From Pseudomonas fluorescens Q2-87 (lineage in GTDB: Bacteria; Pseudomonadota; Gammaproteobacteria; Pseudomonadales; Pseudomonadaceae): 64,000 nucleotides of DNA. This document shows, one piece after another, positions 40,581-51,608 of the stretch. Positions within the stretch are counted from its first letter, which is position 1, and every line of letters begins with the position of its first letter. A program made the position numbers and the translations under genes. The notes under the pieces are model-generated. The model saw nothing but the letters and a program-made list of their open reading frames with translations, was not told the origin of the DNA and searched no databases. The DNA lies in NCBI RefSeq assembly GCF_000281895.1, contig NZ_CM001558.1, positions 4,964,556 through 5,028,555 of the forward strand. The letters are read 5' to 3'.

Positions 40581-42449
40581 TTAAATCCACAACTTCTTGA
40601 AGTCACGACCGCCAAAGATCAGGTTGACCATTGCGCGGGTCACCATGATGGCTGTGAACATCGAGGTAAAGATCCCGAGGGACATGGTCACTGCGAAGCC
40701 CTTGACCGGGCCGGTGCCCATGGCGAAGAGAATCCCGCCGACCAGCAACGTGGTCAGGTTGGCGTCGAGAATCGCGGTGAATGCCCGGCCGAAGCCTTCG
40801 TTGATCGCACGTTGAATCGTCATGCCCGCGGCGATCTCTTCACGTATCCGCGAGAAGATCAGCACGTTGGCGTCCACCGCCATACCCATGGTCAACACGA
40901 TACCGGCAATACCTGGCAGGGTCAGCGTAGCGCCCAGCAGCGACATCAGGGCCAGCAGCATCACCATGTTCACCGCCAGCGCGACGGTGGCGATGATGCC
41001 GAAGAAACGGTAGATGGCGATGATGAACAGCGAGACGAACAGCATGCCCCACAGCGATGCATCGATACCCTTGGTGATGTTGTCGGCACCCAGGCTCGGG
41101 CCGATGGTGCGCTCTTCAGCGAAGTACATCGGTGCAGCCAGGCCACCGGCACGCAGCAGCAGGGCCAGTTCCGAGGATTCACCCTGGCCGTTCAGGCCGG
41201 TGATGCGGAACTGACTGCCCAACGGCGACTGGATGGTCGCCAGGCTGATGATCTTCTTTTCTTCCTTGAAGGTCTGCACCGCGACGTCTTTCTCGACACC
41301 GTCGACCACTTGCTTGGTGTAGGTGGTAGTCGGCTTCTGCTCGATGAAGATCACCGCCATGCTGCGACCGACGTTGCTGCGCGTGGCGCGGCTCATCAGC
41401 TCGCCGCCGTGGCCGTCCAGGCGAATGTTCACCTGCGGACGACCCTGCTCATCGAAGCCGGCCTTGGCGTCGGTCACCTGGTCACCGGTGATGATCAGGC
41501 CGCGCTCGATCTGCGCCGCCGGGCGATTGCCCTCGCGGAACTCGAAGCTTTCGGTCGTGGCCTTGGAAGCACCCGGCTCAGCGCCGAGGCGGAATTCCAG
41601 GTTGGCAGTCTTGCCGAGGATACGCTTGGCTTCGGCGGTGTCTTGCACGCCTGGCAGCTCAACCACGATGCGGTTGGCGCCCTGGCGCTGCACGATTGGC
41701 TCGGCCACACCCAGCTCGTTGACGCGGTTACGCACCGTGGTCAAGTTCTGCTTGATGGAGTATTCACGGATTTCCGCCAGCTTGGCCGGGGTCATCGCCA
41801 GACGCAGCACCGCCTGACCATTGAGGTCGGCCGGCACAACATCGAAATCGTTGAAGTTCTTGCGGATCAGGCTGCGGGCCTGCTCGCGGGTATCGGTATC
41901 GCTGAAGCCCAGCTGGATGGCACCGTCGAGTTGCGGCAGGCTGCGATAACGCACGCGCTCTTTGCGCAACAGGCTCTTGACGTCGCCTTCGTAGACTTTC
42001 ATCCGCGCGTCGAGGGCTTTTTCCATGTCCACTTCCAGCAGGAAGTGCACACCGCCGGACAAGTCCAGGCCCAGCTTCATCGGGTGCGCGCCGAGCTTGC
42101 GCAGCCATTGCGGAGTGGTCTGGGCCAGGTTCAAGGCTACGACGTAATCGTCGCCCATGGTTTTGCGCACCACGTCCTTGGCCGGCAGCTGGTCTTCAGC
42201 CTTGGTCAGACGCAACAGGCCACCCTTGCCGTTTTCGGCGATGGTTGCAGCCTTGACGTCGATCCCGGCAGCCTTGAGCGCAGCGCTCGCACGATCCAGA
42301 TCGGCCTGGGTGACCGCCAGCGCAGTGCTTGCACCGCTGACCTGAATGGCCGGGTCATCCGGGTATAGATTGGGAGCGGAATAAATCAGACCGACCGCCA
42401 GCACCGCCAGGATCAGTACATATTTCCACAGAGGGTATTTGTTCAGCAT
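40581..42449 (-). CDS. secD: Protein translocase subunit SecD
   Basis: A 622-residue partner of SecF with a large periplasmic P1 domain after the first membrane helix, the motif GLDLSGGVHFLLEVD and the conserved transmembrane block GMAVDANVLIFSRIREE. The ATG at 42449 is preferred to an adjacent GTG. The order yajC-secD-secF is canonical. Confidence 0.97.
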   Translation of the reverse strand: MLNKYPLWKYVLILAVLAVGLIYSAPNLYPDDPAIQVSGASTALAVTQADLDRASAALKAAGIDVKAATIAENGKGGLLRLTKAEDQLPAKDVVRKTMGDDYVVALNLAQTTPQWLRKLGAHPMKLGLDLSGGVHFLLEVDMEKALDARMKVYEGDVKSLLRKERVRYRSLPQLDGAIQLGFSDTDTREQARSLIRKNFNDFDVVPADLNGQAVLRLAMTPAKLAEIREYSIKQNLTTVRNRVNELGVAEPIVQRQGANRIVVELPGVQDTAEAKRILGKTANLEFRLGAEPGASKATTESFEFREGNRPAAQIERGLIITGDQVTDAKAGFDEQGRPQVNIRLDGHGGELMSRATRSNVGRSMAVIFIEQKPTTTYTKQVVDGVEKDVAVQTFKEEKKIISLATIQSPLGSQFRITGLNGQGESSELALLLRAGGLAAPMYFAEERTIGPSLGADNITKGIDASLWGMLFVSLFIIAIYRFFGIIATVALAVNMVMLLALMSLLGATLTLPGIAGIVLTMGMAVDANVLIFSRIREEIAAGMTIQRAINEGFGRAFTAILDANLTTLLVGGILFAMGTGPVKGFAVTMSLGIFTSMFTAIMVTRAMVNLIFGGRDFKKLWI

Positions 42450-42514
42450 CACGCCGCCCGCTTATGACGCGGGGCGCCTTGCGCGCCCCGTCGATTGAAT
42501 AGAAGTTTGAAACC

Positions 42515-42853
42515 TTAGATCGCTTTCAGCGTGCCTTTTGGCAGCGTGGCCGCGATGGCGCCCTTCTGGAACTTCATTTCAACAGTGTCGGACACTTCCA
42601 GAACCACGAAGTCATCGGCCACTTTGGTGATCTTGCCCGCGATGCCGCCGGTGGTGACCACTTCGTCGCCCTTCTGCAGGCTGCCCAGCAGGTTTTTCTG
42701 CTCTTTGGCGCGCTTGGCCTGTGGACGCCAGATCATCAGGTAGAAGATGACCAGGAAGCCGACCAGGAAAATCCACTCGAAACCGCCGCCCATTGGGCCG
42801 GCAGCAGCAGGTGCAGCCGCGTCAGCCATGGCATTAGAGATAAAAAAGCTCAT
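42515..42853 (-). CDS. yajC: Sec translocon accessory protein YajC
   Basis: A 112-residue small membrane protein: one N-terminal helix (WIFLVGFLVIFYLMIWRPQ) followed by a cytoplasmic beta domain containing GDEVVTTGGIAGKITKV. It associates with SecDF. It leads the yajC-secD-secF operon. Confidence 0.96.
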   Translation of the reverse strand: MSFFISNAMADAAAPAAAGPMGGGFEWIFLVGFLVIFYLMIWRPQAKRAKEQKNLLGSLQKGDEVVTTGGIAGKITKVADDFVVLEVSDTVEMKFQKGAIAATLPKGTLKAI

Positions 42854-42897
42854 TTAGCACTCCAGTTGCAAGTATTGAATCTTAGGATCGGGAAAAC

Positions 42898-45077
<2,180 letters not shown>

Positions 45078-45143
45078 GATGGGGTTCGTCTAGCAGGGCC
45101 GGAAAGTCTAGCGGAATTATCAAAAATTCACCATGAAACGTGA

Positions 45144-45172
45144 TTGACCAACGGTAGGCACCTCTCTATACT
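45144..45172 (+). promoter_or_regulatory. Promoter of tRNA-Leu
   Basis: TTGACC, 17 bases, TATACT, ending 13 bases before the mature tRNA. A near-consensus sigma-70 promoter, divergent from queA. Confidence 0.85.
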
Positions 45173-45185
45173 TCGCCGCCATTGA

Positions 45186-45270
45186 GCCCTGATGGCGGAA
45201 TTGGTAGACGCGGCGGATTCAAAATCCGTTTTCGAAAGGAGTGGGAGTTCGAGTCTCCCTCGGGGCACCA
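45186..45270 (+). tRNA. tRNA-Leu, anticodon CAA
   Basis: An 85-base class II tRNA. The acceptor pairs GCCCTGA with TCGGGGC, the anticodon loop TTCAAAA gives CAA (45220-45222), a long variable arm follows, the T-loop is TTCGAGT and CCA is encoded. It reads UUG codons. Its 3' end faces the accessory region, a position typical of integration sites, but I found no second copy of the 3' end in the window. Confidence 0.97.
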
Positions 45271-45280
45271 TCTTAAAGAA

Positions 45281-45308
45281 AGACCTTGAAATTCAAGGTC
45301 TTTTTTTT
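45281..45308 (+). terminator. Terminator of tRNA-Leu
   Basis: GACCTTGAA/TTCAAGGTC hairpin followed by eight T. Confidence 0.9.
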
Positions 45309-45370
45309 CGCCTGCAGGAAAGTAGTTTTTCGCGGCTAACGCAGATCCCAACCAATCCCCCACCCGCTTT

Positions 45371-45556
45371 TGTGGTGGGGGGGATAAATCACCGCTCCCC
45401 TTTGTGGCGAGGGGATTTATCCCCGCTGGGCCGCGAAGCGGCCCCAGAATACCCAACCTCATGGTGAGGAAGAGCGAGTGGTAAGGAAGAACCTGGGAGC
45501 AAGGAAGAACCCGGGGCGAGGGAGCTTGCTCCCGCTTGAGCGCAAAGCGCTCACAA
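45371..45556. repeat. Cluster of REP-like units, including the GATTTATC group
   Basis: In the 375 bases after the tRNA there are REP-like units of a third group, GTGGCGAGGGGATTTATCCC with the side palindrome CCGCGAAGCGG (45413-45446), a decayed related copy before it (GGGGGATAAATCACC), and a GGGCGAGGGAGCTTGCTCCC unit (45513-45533). No open frame with coding character is seen here. Confidence 0.7.
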
Positions 45557-45644
45557 AAATGTCACAGCCCCCACCGATGCTCCGCCTTGCAACGCCCAGT
45601 TGACCCACCGCCCCTCCTCACCCGCTGACAAAGGACTTCACCCC

Positions 45645-45974
45645 ATGGAATTGCTACTGGAAACGGTCGCTCTTTACTCGCTGAAGCTGGCTTATGAGAC
45701 GGAGGGGCATAGTCCGATTCTGCGGGATGATCCGTTGATGGGCGGGTGTGATCGGGAGGTTTTTGGGTTGTTGGTGCGCAGAGAAGACATCCAAGCTATC
45801 CAGGCGAAAGTGCAGCACTGCTTGGACTTGGCGCTGGAGGCGATTGGGGGAAGCAATACGATCTTGGGGCGGGAACTGAGTCGCTTGGCGGCGGATTTCG
45901 GCGCTGCTCGGGCAATGAAGCAGCTTGACGCTCCCCTCATAGCACTTAGGGATTATCTAAAAGATATCCAATGA
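45645..45974 (+). CDS. Hypothetical protein, helical, 109 aa
   Basis: A small soluble protein (MELLLETVALYSLKLAYETE onwards) that I do not recognise. It has AAAGGA nine to fourteen bases before the ATG. It is largely alpha-helical by composition, with no motif, signal or membrane segment. It lies alone at the start of the accessory region. Confidence 0.55.
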   Translation: MELLLETVALYSLKLAYETEGHSPILRDDPLMGGCDREVFGLLVRREDIQAIQAKVQHCLDLALEAIGGSNTILGRELSRLAADFGAARAMKQLDAPLIALRDYLKDIQ

Positions 45975-46082
45975 GGAGAGGCCCATGGAGCTTCATGGGA
46001 GGCCGTCGCTTTCAATAACCTCCCAGGCCTCGCCAAACACAGGATTTCTGATCGTTCGGGCACGTAAAGAGTCGATCCCCAG

Positions 46083-46400
46083 TTACAAACCACTTACCGT
46101 AATGCAGAAAAGCAACTGAACATCGGCCATCGCGGACGTGGACTCGTATTCCTTTTGCGAAATACAAATAGTGTCCCTAGCCAAACGATACGCTTCCGAC
46201 GGATTGAGCTTTGAAGTATCGACACCTTGATGCAGGGACGAATGCCCTAACCTGCGGTCCGGGTAGCGCAGCCAACCTTCCCACCCCAACAGCGATGCTC
46301 CCGCTGACTCCAGAAGCTCCAATGCTTTCATCGCTTGCACGTAAGGAAGAACCAGTTCGTTCTGAGATGCGGATAGCTGTTGCAAATCTGTCAGTGTCAT
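46083..46400 (-). CDS. Hypothetical protein, possible orphan immunity-type protein
   Basis: A 105-residue soluble protein starting MTLTDLQQLSASQNELVL, with the central block LLGWEGWLRYPDRRLGHSSL and an acidic helical C-terminus. Start 46400 is preferred to 46544 because AGGA lies ten bases upstream and the 48 residues before it read like untranslated leader. I have an unconfirmed impression of similar small proteins beside polymorphic toxins in pseudomonads, so an orphan immunity role is possible; no toxin gene is adjacent except the broken gene at 46587. Confidence 0.5.
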   Translation of the reverse strand: MTLTDLQQLSASQNELVLPYVQAMKALELLESAGASLLGWEGWLRYPDRRLGHSSLHQGVDTSKLNPSEAYRLARDTICISQKEYESTSAMADVQLLFCITVSGL

Positions 46401-46586
46401 CTGAAATCCTAGAGGTAAAGAGACGGGGAGCGAAAAGGTTCCCAACCGCGCACCGCAAAGCAACGAGGACCTGTAACAATCTTCCACGGCGAAGACGAAC
46501 TCGTCGTCTGTCTGCGCGCCTAAACCGGATGCAAGCCATTTCATCCACAGCTCTTCTACGTAACCACGGAATGACTAAAAAATTGA

Positions 46587-47936
46587 AGGACTCAAATAGA
46601 TGTCAATTTCAATAGGGGATTTTTCTACCCTTACGTAAAATTTCTCCACGGCGCTGCCTACAACCTGCACCAGATCCTGGAAGGTCTTGGCGTCGTATCA
46701 TCGACCTTCACCGGGCGTAACGACGCCGGGCAAATCACCGGAACTTACTGGTCGCCCGATGAAGCCATGGTGATCACACTTGGCTATCTGATGATGCTGT
46801 CACTGCTGCTGATTCCCTTGCTGGCAGCAGCGGCCTTTACCGTGAGCAAAAAGCGAGGCGTGTTCATCTTCTTCGCGCTCTTGTTCCTACCCGGTGTGTT
46901 GAACTGCCTGGGCCTTTTCCCAATCATCAATTACCTGCCCATCCGTTACACCATCAACGGCGTTGGGAAGCTGGGCAGCGAAGTCGGGCTGATTCCCCTG
47001 TTGATGCTTTGCGCCCTCACCGGATGGGGTGTCATGGTTCTTGTTTATGACAACCTCAACCTCACCGAACGCTTCCGACAGCTCTAAGATCACTTCTGGT
47101 TTCCGCTGGCATTGGTCGCAGCGGTGTTCTTTGTGGCGGACAATGGCGCCAATGAAGACACCGCACTGCTGAAGGAGGCGACAGCGAGCATCCAGGACGC
47201 CAGCGCGTTCCTGTTGAGCCAAATCAGGCGCTACGATGATTACTGTAAGGCCAATGGCTTGGGTAGCCTGAAGTCGTGCCAGTGGAGCAGCGATTCACAG
47301 TGGACCTTTACTCACATCAAAGAAGGTGAAGCCAGCTACTTCATGGATTACGCACCGGACGACTCCAAAGGGTTCTACGCCGCGAATAGAAGAACCCTAA
47401 GCGATGAGGACGTGATCGCCATTCGCACAGAGATCAACGAGTACAACCAACGGCTGTGCCCCGTGAAGTACCTTTCTAATGCCATCTCGCGCTCATCGCC
47501 CCTCTCCAGCACCTGCGAGTACGTCCCCCGCGGCTATTGCTCGGTCAATCCTGATGGTCCGCCGGGACTTGTGGACAAAAATATCAGCAGCCACACCGTA
47601 GCCTTGGCCAGCGAATGCATCATTCCCTGGCTCGCCGGTGCCAAGCCTTCCTTGAAGCAGTTGTCGGCGCTAGTCAGCCAACATGACAAAGCCAAGAATC
47701 AGCGTTGGCTGTATTTCCTTGCTGTCGCTGTGGCGGTCGGAGCAAAAGTGGCCTTGGCGACTACCAAGCTGTGCTTGATTGATGCACGGTCTGCGGCTGA
47801 TAGGCGTCGCGTTCTTAGGGCTGCACGGTATCGGCTGGGACAGTGTTTCCGGGTACTGAGGCGCTTGCTGGTCGGTTTCGGCCAATTTGCATGGTTCGCT
47901 GCGACACGCGTATCCAAGCTTCTCAAACGGGGGTAA
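46587..47936 (+). pseudogene. Broken membrane-protein gene: no start and one in-frame TAA
   Basis: One reading frame runs from 46587 to 47936 with a single interruption, TAA at 47085-47087. Protein-like sequence continues on both sides without a frame change (NLTERFRQL, stop, DHFWFPLALVAAVFF). The codons from about 46620 (FYPYVKFLHGAAYNLHQIL) also look coding, but no ATG, GTG or TTG start with a ribosome site precedes them. The product would have three or four N-terminal membrane helices, a Cys-containing extracytoplasmic domain (six Cys in about 110 residues) and a last helix followed by a very basic tail. I do not recognise the family. The simplest reading is a 5'-truncated gene with a later nonsense change. 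Confidence 0.7.
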
Positions 47937-48019
47937 TACGGCGGGATCAACCTTCTACCGGTGACCGTTTCACCTAGCCATTGAGGAAAGGAGCAGCTCG
48001 TGAAGATTGCCCTGAATGC

Positions 48020-48346
48020 TCAAGTACACAGGTATGACGTCACCGCCTGCTCAAGCATGTCCACTAGCTCAGGATCCATGAAGCGATAGTCATCAGGAAT
48101 ATCCAGAACATGCAGCCGCTTGTGCTCAAGCAGCCGAGCGTACTCTGCCCGTAGACGATGCTCGTGCTTGCGCTCCATCACAAATATGACATCGGCCCAC
48201 CGGATATCCGCTGGGCCGATAGGCTTGCGTGCATTGGGGCTGGTGCCCGCCGAACGAGCACCGAAACCAGGGCGCCGACGCCAGATCGCCTCCCCGGTAG
48301 GGCTACGCCATTGGTTACGACTGCAAACGAACAGGAGATTAGTCAC
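48020..48346 (-). CDS. Low-molecular-weight protein tyrosine phosphatase-like protein
   Basis: A 108-residue protein with the phosphatase loop CSRNQWRSPT (C-x5-R-S) at residues 8-17, and a late DIPDDYRFMDPELV that could supply the general acid Asp. It is shorter than standard LMW-PTPs (about 150). Such short forms occur widely in accessory DNA and their substrate is unknown. It overlaps the preceding small gene by four bases, so the two are translationally coupled. Confidence 0.8.
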   Translation of the reverse strand: MTNLLFVCSRNQWRSPTGEAIWRRRPGFGARSAGTSPNARKPIGPADIRWADVIFVMERKHEHRLRAEYARLLEHKRLHVLDIPDDYRFMDPELVDMLEQAVTSYLCT

Positions 48347-48537
48347 TCTTGATCCAACAGATGGCGGGTGGTGCGGATGGGATAGCTCATACCGAGCTGA
48401 CGCGCTCGGTGCAGCTTGTCCGCACGGGTGTAGATCAGCTTCCAGTTCTTTTCTGGTTTGAAGTCCTGCGGGCTAATCGCTTCGCGCCCATTGTGCTTGC
48501 GCGATTGCGCGCGTCTCCAGCTACGGGTTCTTTCCAT
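48343..48537 (-). CDS. Small basic hypothetical protein, 64 aa
   Basis: A very basic protein starting MERTRSWRRAQSRKHNGREA, with no recognised domain. AGGA lies about eight bases before the ATG, and the stop overlaps the phosphatase start by four bases (ATGA), which supports expression. The basic character suggests nucleic acid binding, but that is inference. Its 5' leader contains the sequence complementary to the 16S 530 loop described under findings. Confidence 0.6.
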   Translation of the reverse strand: MERTRSWRRAQSRKHNGREAISPQDFKPEKNWKLIYTRADKLHRARQLGMSYPIRTTRHLLDQE

Positions 48538-48893
48538 GGTTGTTTCCTCGTGAGTACCGGGTTCAGCAGCCGCGGTAATACGAGGTGGTGGGATGGTAAG
48601 CGTGAATTGGGGTTGTGGCTAGTGTGGGCGGGTTTGGATAGAGGATCCTAACGGCTGTCGTTTCAGGATAAAGGTAAAGGAAACGGTGCCGATCTATTGC
48701 AAAATAAATAAATGCGCCCCCTCTTCTCTGCTCAGGGAGCCGTTTTATTCAGCTTTTCTCGCTCTGAAGTGAAGAGCAAGGGTCAACCAGCAATTTTCAA
48801 GCGCTTCTCCTCCCACCCAAAAGCCAATGAAAGGGGGTTGGAGACTAGCCTAAATTTGTATAGGATCGAAATATAATTGCAAAGGAGTGAATT
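48538..48893. other. Divergent intergenic region before the SIR2 gene
   Basis: About 355 bases in which GC-rich sequence turns AT-rich. It contains an 18-base match to 16S rRNA (48564-48581) and, near the right end, likely promoter elements for the SIR2 gene: TTGGAG, 17 bases, TAGGAT, and a separate TATAAT at 48870-48875. AAGGAG lies seven bases before the SIR2 ATG. No open frame of interest. Confidence 0.5.
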
Positions 48894-50393
48894 ATGTTCG
48901 AGCTTCCTGAAGGACCAACCCGCCAGCAGTTACTGGCCCACATTTCAGAATCAAGCATATATGGAAATTTATGCCTGTTCATAGGCGCGGGATTTTCTAA
49001 AGAACTAGTTGGTGAAGAGGCTCTTTCATGGGGGCAATTATTGCAGAAGGCTACAACAGAGCTTGAAATAGAATTTGATTTTGACAATCCCAATTTAATT
49101 GGCACGGGCTATCCGGAGATAGCCTCTTCTATTTGCCGAAAACATTCAGAAGCAAAAGGACTATCGATTACAAGCAGCATGTCTTCCTTGAAAGAAAAGG
49201 TTGCCGAGCTGACTTGCTGGTACCCAACGGATCAGAAAAAAACCGTATACGCTGACCATATTAGCAAATTGTCTCCCGCCTGGGTGATAACTACTAACTA
49301 CGATTTAGTCATAGAGAGTTTGCTGCCGGGCGAGTCCATTACAATCGGGCCGGATCAGCCACTGGTTTTCCCCAAGGGACGCACACCCGTCTATCATCTT
49401 CATGGCGTACGTACGTACCCGGATAAGATTGTACTTTGCCGTGAAGACTATACCGCACTGTTCAGGCCTAATGAATATCGCCAGATAAAGCTAGCTCTGA
49501 CACTAAAGGAATCTACAACAGTACTTTTAGGTTATGGACTAGGTGATGACAATGTTTTAACTGCTTTTGATTGGTCAAAAAATGTATTTGACGAAGTTAT
49601 CAAGAGCTACCCCAATGAGACTATTCAGATAGTTCGGGTTAACACTCCAAAAAGTGATCCTTACCGAGGATATAACGGAGCTACAATTTTAGAGGTTTCC
49701 GGCTTGGCAGGATTCTTCGAAGAGCTAATGCCAATTGTCGTCCAACGGAGACAATTTCAAGATGAATTAATTAGGAAGCTACATAGCATTCGCGATCTGA
49801 TGGTTAAATCTCCGCAAGACGCCGTAATTAATTTTATTGATGAGAAAAATTTCAGAGAAACAACGCTTTCATTTGTCAACAACAGCAATTATTCACCAAT
49901 AATCGATGGCTTTATACCTTTTTTTGAGAAGTGCATTGATAAAACTTTCGAAAGATCAGCTGGGTACGGCGCTTTTCAAGGCTACGCGCAGGGCTTGACT
50001 ATAGTACTTGATATTTTGGAAACCTATGGCGACGCCCATATGCCTCCGGCGCTATTTCATAAACTAGCACACGCGTTGAACAGACAAGCTCCATTCATTG
50101 GAAAAAAGAGCGGTCAGTCCCATGCAGCAGGTAAGACCTGGGATTACAGAAAAAACAATCTATCGAAACGGCAGTTACGAGAGCTAAAAATTTATGCACA
50201 AAGCAAAGGCTGGCATCATGTTGTTTTATTACTGAATCCCCTACTTACATCAGTAGAGGTGCTCGTCGCTCCCCCACTACCACCTCTATTATCGGGGGAA
50301 AGCGGCTCGATTACTGCACTTCCTAGTATAGCCTCACTCCAGGAGCCTCTTATTCCATTCACTCCGCCGCCTGCGAAATCAACATCCTCGTAA
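48894..50393 (+). CDS. SIR2-like (SIR2_2) domain protein, probable NADase of a defence module
   Basis: A 499-residue protein with an N-terminal SIR2-fold domain: GAGFS at residues 31-35 (NAD phosphate loop), TTNYD at 133-137, HLHG at 168-171 with the catalytic-type His170, and GYGLGDDN at 213-220. Proteins with this domain in phage-defence loci (DSR, Thoeris ThsA, SIR2-pAgo) deplete NAD+ on infection. Residues 290-450 are a helical domain of unknown type and the last 40 residues are Pro/Ser-rich. Codon use is AT-rich compared with the core. The next gene, 96 bases on, encodes a DUF2806-type protein, which I infer is its partner. Confidence 0.85.
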   Translation: MFELPEGPTRQQLLAHISESSIYGNLCLFIGAGFSKELVGEEALSWGQLLQKATTELEIEFDFDNPNLIGTGYPEIASSICRKHSEAKGLSITSSMSSLKEKVAELTCWYPTDQKKTVYADHISKLSPAWVITTNYDLVIESLLPGESITIGPDQPLVFPKGRTPVYHLHGVRTYPDKIVLCREDYTALFRPNEYRQIKLALTLKESTTVLLGYGLGDDNVLTAFDWSKNVFDEVIKSYPNETIQIVRVNTPKSDPYRGYNGATILEVSGLAGFFEELMPIVVQRRQFQDELIRKLHSIRDLMVKSPQDAVINFIDEKNFRETTLSFVNNSNYSPIIDGFIPFFEKCIDKTFERSAGYGAFQGYAQGLTIVLDILETYGDAHMPPALFHKLAHALNRQAPFIGKKSGQSHAAGKTWDYRKNNLSKRQLRELKIYAQSKGWHHVVLLLNPLLTSVEVLVAPPLPPLLSGESGSITALPSIASLQEPLIPFTPPPAKSTSS

Positions 50394-50489
50394 TCTCAGG
50401 CGCCTGTAGCACTAACTATCAAGGCGATATAAACCTAGACCTATCGAAATAACCATAAAAACATAGCAACTATATCTAAAGGATGCGAC

Positions 50490-51494
50490 ATGGAAATCCC
50501 GGGTGAAAAATTAATCATTCGAATATGGGAAACACTTTCAGAAAAAGGCATCGGTGCAATCTTTAGGCCGAGCCTAGTACGTCGCGAAGGGGTAGCGAAC
50601 ATCGAGGTTCGACGAGCTGAGATGTTGGTTTTGGCTCAAGCTGAACGCGAAGTGAAAGAAATCCAAAGTGGACATAAGGATCTATCTGATTTCTCTTTAA
50701 AAATAAGCTTCATGGAAAAGAAGGAAAATAATGATCTTCTAGTTCGTACGGAACCCACTCTAAATCTTGAAACGCTGGCGCACGCATCCGAAAAACAACA
50801 AATCATAAATGCCCTGAGAAAAGAGATTAATGTTACCAAAGCAGTTTTGCATGCTGAACAAGCCGTAATCGATGATGGACAAGAACCGCCCCTGAGCAAA
50901 GTTGACACGGATTGGTTATTTAGGTGGCGCGACTACGTGGGAGATGTTTCCTTAAATGACATGCAAGAGCTTTGGGGCAGACTGTTAGTCAGCGAGATTA
51001 AATCACCTGGGAGATACTCACTTCGGAGCCTCGACTTCTTAAGAAACTTATCTCCAACCGAGGCAAAACTAATTGAGCGGCTATCAAGCCTAGTGGTGGA
51101 GGGTTTAATCTGGGAAGGAGGAACGGTAGAGCTTATTACTTTTGATGAGCTGCTTGAGCTAGAGAACCTTGGAGTTCTGTCCGGTGTGAGCGCAGGCGGG
51201 CTAGTAAATAATACATCTACGCAAAAATCAAATGATGGATGGGTGCGCATTTTAAGAGCATCCAAGAAGTGTTTAGTCGCCAGGCATACTGAAAATAAAA
51301 TCATCAAACTACGCGGATACCGAGCAACAGCCCTTGGAGAGCAAATAATATCTGTAGGCCGATTGGACGACAACATCGAATATCTTCATAAAATTGGTAC
51401 GCACTTGGTTACGGAAGGGTTCAATGTAATGATTGCCGATTACACTGAGGATGGCACATCGACCTTTTATACAAATGGCGTAAAAATCGGGTAG
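50490..51494 (+). CDS. DUF2806 / TIGR03899-type protein
   Basis: A 334-residue protein. Residues 142-200 carry the family pattern WLFRWRDYVGDVSLNDMQEL then LWGRLLVSE, PGRYSLRSLDFLRNLSP and a helix, which I recognise as DUF2806. The N-terminal 130 residues are helical and charged. The C-terminal 130 form a mixed alpha/beta domain with no known motif. AAGGA lies a few bases before the ATG (spacing is slightly short). Family members appear in mobile and defence DNA, but their biochemical role is not established. Its position right after an SIR2 NADase-like gene suggests a sensor, regulator or inhibitor, by inference only. Confidence 0.7.
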   Translation: MEIPGEKLIIRIWETLSEKGIGAIFRPSLVRREGVANIEVRRAEMLVLAQAEREVKEIQSGHKDLSDFSLKISFMEKKENNDLLVRTEPTLNLETLAHASEKQQIINALRKEINVTKAVLHAEQAVIDDGQEPPLSKVDTDWLFRWRDYVGDVSLNDMQELWGRLLVSEIKSPGRYSLRSLDFLRNLSPTEAKLIERLSSLVVEGLIWEGGTVELITFDELLELENLGVLSGVSAGGLVNNTSTQKSNDGWVRILRASKKCLVARHTENKIIKLRGYRATALGEQIISVGRLDDNIEYLHKIGTHLVTEGFNVMIADYTEDGTSTFYTNGVKIG

Positions 51495-51608
51495 ACACCA
51501 TATAAAATTATAATAGAATCATCACCTCGCAAAAAAGACAAACTTACTGTCCAATAATAGACCCACCCGCCTCCCACTTAATTTAAACATCTTAATGAAG
51601 AGCAAATC

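Noticed and set aside
46211..46615. Plus-strand frame of 134 codons
   Set aside because: Opposite the better-supported gene at 46083-46400, without a ribosome site.
48538..48600. A 16S rRNA gene fragment as an RNA gene
   Set aside because: Identity is only 18 bases and does not extend; kept as a finding, not as rRNA.
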